64,000 bases of DNA from an uncultured Eubacteriales bacterium. GTDB lineage: Bacteria; Bacillota; Clostridia; Lachnospirales; Lachnospiraceae. This document shows, in pieces, positions 58,871 to 64,000 of this stretch. The position numbers and the translations under genes were made by a program. The notes beneath the pieces are model-generated. The model made no database searches, was not told where the DNA came from, and saw only the letters and a list, made by a program, of their open reading frames with translations. Position 1 is the stretch's first letter. Each line of letters opens with the position of its first letter. Where the stretch lies: positions 1-64,000 of the forward strand of contig ONHA01000005.1 in NCBI GenBank assembly GCA_900317515.1. Reading direction: 5' to 3'.

Positions 58871-59401
58871 ATGAAGTTTGTGATCAGCGGAAAAAACCTT
58901 GAAGTGACCGACAACCTCCGGCAGATGGTCGAGAAAAAGCTCGGCAAGCTGGACCGCTACTTCTCCCCGGACACCACCTGCACGGTGACGCTCTCGGTCG
59001 AGAAAGACAGGCAGAAGGTGGAAGTCACCGTACCTGTCAAGGGCAGCATCATCCGTTCCGAGCAGGTCAGCAATGATATGTATGTATCCATTGACCTGGT
59101 CGAGGAGGTGATCGAGAGACAGCTCAAGAAGTACAAGAATAAGATCATCGACAAGCATCAGAACGGCGGCGATTTCGCTCAGTCCTACATCGAGGATGTC
59201 TACGAGGTCGACGATGAGGAGATCCGCATCATCCGCACCAAGAAGTTCGAGATCAAGCCGATGTATCCGGAAGATGCCTGCGTGCAGATGGAGCTCCTGG
59301 GCCACAACTTCTTCGTCTTCAACAACGCGGAGACGGGCGAGACCAACGTGGTTTACAAGAGAAAGGGCGGCACGTACGGCCTGATCGAGCCGGAGGATTA
59401 A
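58871..59401 (+). CDS. hpf: Ribosome hibernation promoting factor, long form
   Basis: The 176-residue product has the N-terminal HPF/YfiA domain (1-100: MKFVISGKNLEVTDNLRQMVEKKLGKLDRYF) and the C-terminal dimerisation domain of long HPF (about 118-176: KKFEIKPMYPEDACVQMELLGHNFFVFNN). Long HPF pairs 70S ribosomes into inactive 100S particles in stationary phase. It is placed just before secA, the usual order in Firmicutes, but a terminator and a new promoter separate them here. Confidence 0.96.
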   Translation: MKFVISGKNLEVTDNLRQMVEKKLGKLDRYFSPDTTCTVTLSVEKDRQKVEVTVPVKGSIIRSEQVSNDMYVSIDLVEEVIERQLKKYKNKIIDKHQNGGDFAQSYIEDVYEVDDEEIRIIRTKKFEIKPMYPEDACVQMELLGHNFFVFNNAETGETNVVYKRKGGTYGLIEPED

Positions 59402-59418
59402 ATAAATAAAGCGACAGG

Positions 59419-59453
59419 AACCCGCTGCTTTACAGGCAGCGGGTTTCTTTTGT
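59419..59453 (+). terminator. Terminator of hpf
   Basis: AACCCGCTGC pairs with GCAGCGGGTT around seven bases, followed by a T-rich tract. Confidence 0.9.
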
Positions 59454-59478
59454 TTATAAAAGAGTCATAAAAGAGGCA

Positions 59479-59507
59479 TTGAGAATTGACCGATAAAGTG
59501 TTATGAT
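59479..59507 (+). promoter_or_regulatory. secA promoter
   Basis: TTGAGA, 17 bases, TATGAT, about 43 bases before the start. Confidence 0.7.
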
Positions 59508-59549
59508 GATAAGCGACTGCATTTTAATTTGTTACAAGGAGAACCATAC

Positions 59550-62141
<2,592 letters not shown>

Positions 62142-62197
62142 AGACGGTTTTAGCTGGGGAGCATGAGCTGTCTTCATTTTAATGAGGGGTATAAATA

Positions 62198-62752
62198 ATG
62201 AAAATACTGATTGTCTACGCAACGAGGGGAGGGGCGGCAGAACATTCCGCGTCTCTCCTTGCCGCGCATTTTGATAACCCGGATGTGAAGAATCTGCGGG
62301 ATGAGTCCCCGGATCCGTCCGGGTATGATTTTATCATTTTCGGCAGCGGGATCCGGTTCGGGAACATCTACAGGGAGCTCTCGGACTGGCTGGACCGCTT
62401 CTGGGAGGTTCTCCGGCGGAAGCCCAAGGCGGTTTTCATCTGCAACGTGTTCGAGGAGGAGGCCGAGGAGATCATAAAGAAGAACTTCTCGCTGCGCCTT
62501 CGCAACAGCTCGGTCGCGGTGGACTCCCTGGGAGGAGAGTACGATCCGACGAAGCTTTCGAGGGCGGACCGGATGCTGGCCTACGCGATGAAGCGGGAGC
62601 TCTTATCGCCGGGATTTCTTGAAATGAAGCCCTGCATCCTGACCTGGCGGGTGGACCGGTTCCTTCAGGATATCGATGATTATCTGGAGCTCGGAAGCTC
62701 GAACAGTGTGAGGCCGGGCAGTGTGGCTGCGATCGGAGAGGGCGCGCAGTGA
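62198..62752 (+). CDS. Flavodoxin-domain protein (HemG/flavodoxin_5-like)
   Basis: The 184-residue product starts MKILIVYATRGGAAEHSASLL, the flavin phosphate loop of the flavodoxin_5 (HemG-like) group, with IIFGSGIRFGNIYRELSDWL and VFICNVFEE following. The last about 20 residues are low-complexity. Full HemG function (protoporphyrinogen oxidation) is not implied, since no haem genes are near. The ribosome binding site is weak (GAGGGG, 13 bases upstream). Confidence 0.75.
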   Translation: MKILIVYATRGGAAEHSASLLAAHFDNPDVKNLRDESPDPSGYDFIIFGSGIRFGNIYRELSDWLDRFWEVLRRKPKAVFICNVFEEEAEEIIKKNFSLRLRNSSVAVDSLGGEYDPTKLSRADRMLAYAMKRELLSPGFLEMKPCILTWRVDRFLQDIDDYLELGSSNSVRPGSVAAIGEGAQ

Positions 62753-62791
62753 AACACGTGGTGAAACCACATATCGTAAAGCACAAAAAAA

Positions 62792-62820
62792 GGGCCGCCC
62801 GCAGGCGGCCCTCTCTTCAT
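62792..62820. terminator. Bidirectional terminator
   Basis: GGGCCGCC and GGCGGCCC pair around CGCA; seven A precede and a T-rich tract follows, serving the convergent genes. Confidence 0.88.
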
Positions 62821-62836
62821 TCAAAGCATTATCCGA

Positions 62837-63793
62837 TCAGTCGAGCTTGATCCCCTTGAGCAGGGAGCCGAGGTTCGTGGTCAGCTTCTCAGCCTTCGGG
62901 ATCACGACCTTCTCCTCGACGACCTTCTCGACCTCTTCCTTCTCCTCAGCTGCGCGCTGGGACAGGGAGATGCGGCCCTTCTCAACCTTGGTGACCTTGA
63001 CCTTGACGGTGTCACCGACAGAGAGGACGTCAGCCGGAGTCTTCAGGCGCTTGCCGCCGGAAGAGATCTGGGAGATGTGAAGCAGGCCGTCGATGCCCTC
63101 GCCGAGGTTGACGAACGCGCCGTAGCTCTGGATGGAGGCGACCTTGCCCTCGGTCACGAGACCGACCTTGATATTGTTGATCATCTCGGCCTTCTTCGCG
63201 TTCTTCATGTCGCGAAGGATCTCACGGGAGGAGAGGACCAGCTTGCGGCCTTCCTTCTCAGCCTGGATGATGCGGACCGGAATGGTCTTGCCGACATAGG
63301 CTGTCAGATCCTCGACATAGTCGAGAGCGACCTTGGAAGCCGGGACAAATGCGCGGATCCCGTGGAGATAGCCGACGACGCCGCCCTTGACGGCTTCCTT
63401 GACGACGAGCTCGGTGGCTGTCTTGGATTCCATCATGTTCTTTAAGTCATCCCATGCGAGCTCTTCCATGGCCTCGCGGCGGGAGAGCAGCAGGTTGCCC
63501 TTGCCGTCATCGAGACGAAGGACTTTCGCCTTGATCTCGTCGCCGGGATGTACATTTTCCTTAACCGAGAAAGAAGGGTCACTGGAATAATCCAGCGGAC
63601 GGATGATTCCCTCTGCCGCATAGGCAAGATCTACCGTCACCTCCTGGTCGGTCACGCCGACAACGGTTCCGTCGATGATGTCGCCGACTTCGATCTTTCT
63701 CATCGAAGCATCAAGCGCATCGCTCATCGTGTCCATCGACTCGGCCGCCGGTGCTGTTTCTTCAGTTGCTTTGGTTACAATGTTTTCGTCCAT
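62837..63793 (-). CDS. S1 RNA-binding-domain protein, short ribosomal protein S1-like
   Basis: The 318-residue product has an acidic lead (1-33) and three S1 domains (about 36-106, 121-190, 207-276), the last being the best (GLVTEGKVASIQSYGAFVNLGEGIDGLLHISQIS), then a Lys/Glu-rich tail. Firmicute S1-like proteins are shorter than the six-domain form of E. coli and bind mRNA or the ribosome. GGAGAGGGG precedes the ATG. It may be the rpsA-like partner often fused or adjacent to ispH in Clostridia, but no ispH is seen. Confidence 0.9.
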   Translation of the reverse strand: MDENIVTKATEETAPAAESMDTMSDALDASMRKIEVGDIIDGTVVGVTDQEVTVDLAYAAEGIIRPLDYSSDPSFSVKENVHPGDEIKAKVLRLDDGKGNLLLSRREAMEELAWDDLKNMMESKTATELVVKEAVKGGVVGYLHGIRAFVPASKVALDYVEDLTAYVGKTIPVRIIQAEKEGRKLVLSSREILRDMKNAKKAEMINNIKVGLVTEGKVASIQSYGAFVNLGEGIDGLLHISQISSGGKRLKTPADVLSVGDTVKVKVTKVEKGRISLSQRAAEEKEEVEKVVEEKVVIPKAEKLTTNLGSLLKGIKLD

Positions 63794-63945
63794 GTTCCCC
63801 TCTCCTTATTACGTAAGTACGGTAGTTGCGGATTGCCCGCTCCCTATAGTGTACCATATTTTTTAAAGATGTGAGTAACTATTTTTCTTTTTTTTAATTT
63901 TGTGTTATGATAGTAGGGTAAAAATCGAGGAAAGGGTGGTTTATC

Positions 63946-64000
63946 ATGGAAAATGAAACCCGAAAGGCACCTGCGAAGGGCAAAAAGATCACGTTGGTCT
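63946..64000 (+). CDS. Start of an unidentified gene, cut by window end
   Basis: An ATG with GAGGAAAGGGTGG in front opens a frame of 18 codons to the window edge, reading MENETRKAPAKGKKITLV. A TTATGAT -10 lies near 63905. Too little is present to name a family. Confidence 0.6.
   Translation, partial: MENETRKAPAKGKKITLV

Overview
The window looks like chromosome of a GC-rich, Gram-positive, anaerobic Firmicute, most likely a Lachnospiraceae-type Clostridium relative; I do not name a species. Supporting signs are lipoprotein-type binding proteins, a spoVG gene, a CIRCE/HrcA site in front of clpB, WalR-type boxes in front of peptidoglycan hydrolases, a DnaD/DnaI-type primosome pair, many strong AGGAGG ribosome binding sites, and promoters with a recurring TGTGCTATA extended -10 region.

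Layout. 1-5.5 kb: the end of a methyltransferase gene, a heterodimeric ABC exporter pair, two small unknown genes, and the remains of further methyltransferase genes. Its base usage is visibly more AT-rich than what follows, and two related inverted repeats suggest a shared metal-type regulator. 5.5-8.5 kb: a BAAT-type hydrolase, an LCM-family methyltransferase, 3-methyladenine glycosylase Tag and a flavodoxin. 8.5-15.3 kb: a complete peptide/nickel-type ABC importer (two permeases, two ATPases, a binding lipoprotein) with one methyltransferase inside the operon and a close paralogue facing it, separated by a MITE-like element and a very long hairpin. 15.4-22.7 kb: GH25 lysozyme, gamma-carbonic anhydrase-like protein, then a purine nucleoside uptake and phosphorolysis cluster (deoD plus BMP-family ABC importer). 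22.7-31.1 kb: a ComEC-like metallo-hydrolase, a voltage-sensor potassium channel with regulatory domains, GH36 alpha-galactosidase, and a PhoB/PhoR-like two-component system directly followed by a Na/phosphate cotransporter.

31.1-40.2 kb: radical SAM protein, DUF1848 protein, a large adenosine-deaminase-like protein fused to a Rossmann/SLOG-like C-terminal domain (the least ordinary gene here), ClpB under CIRCE control, and a lectin-repeat M15 peptidase. 40.3-45.1 kb, minus strand: an unusual long PRPP synthetase, DnaC/DnaI-like and DnaD-like primosome genes, and murC. 45.3-54.6 kb: spoVG, an IS1182-family insertion sequence, two WalR-box cell-wall hydrolases, tRNA-Val, rpiB, a radical SAM protein and a polysaccharide deacetylase. 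54.7-64 kb: bipA, ybaK, dapB, a eukaryotic-type hisA, hpf, secA, a flavodoxin-like gene, an S1-domain protein and the first codons of another gene.

Functionally, the cell-envelope theme (GH25, M15, 3D, NlpC/P60, deacetylase, MurC) and the nucleotide theme (DeoD, BMP importer, ADA-like protein, PRPP synthetase, HisA) recur. Most of the 54-64 kb block is housekeeping. The accessory signals are concentrated in 1-17 kb and at 33-36 kb. All family assignments are from reading the translated sequence; no database search was run.
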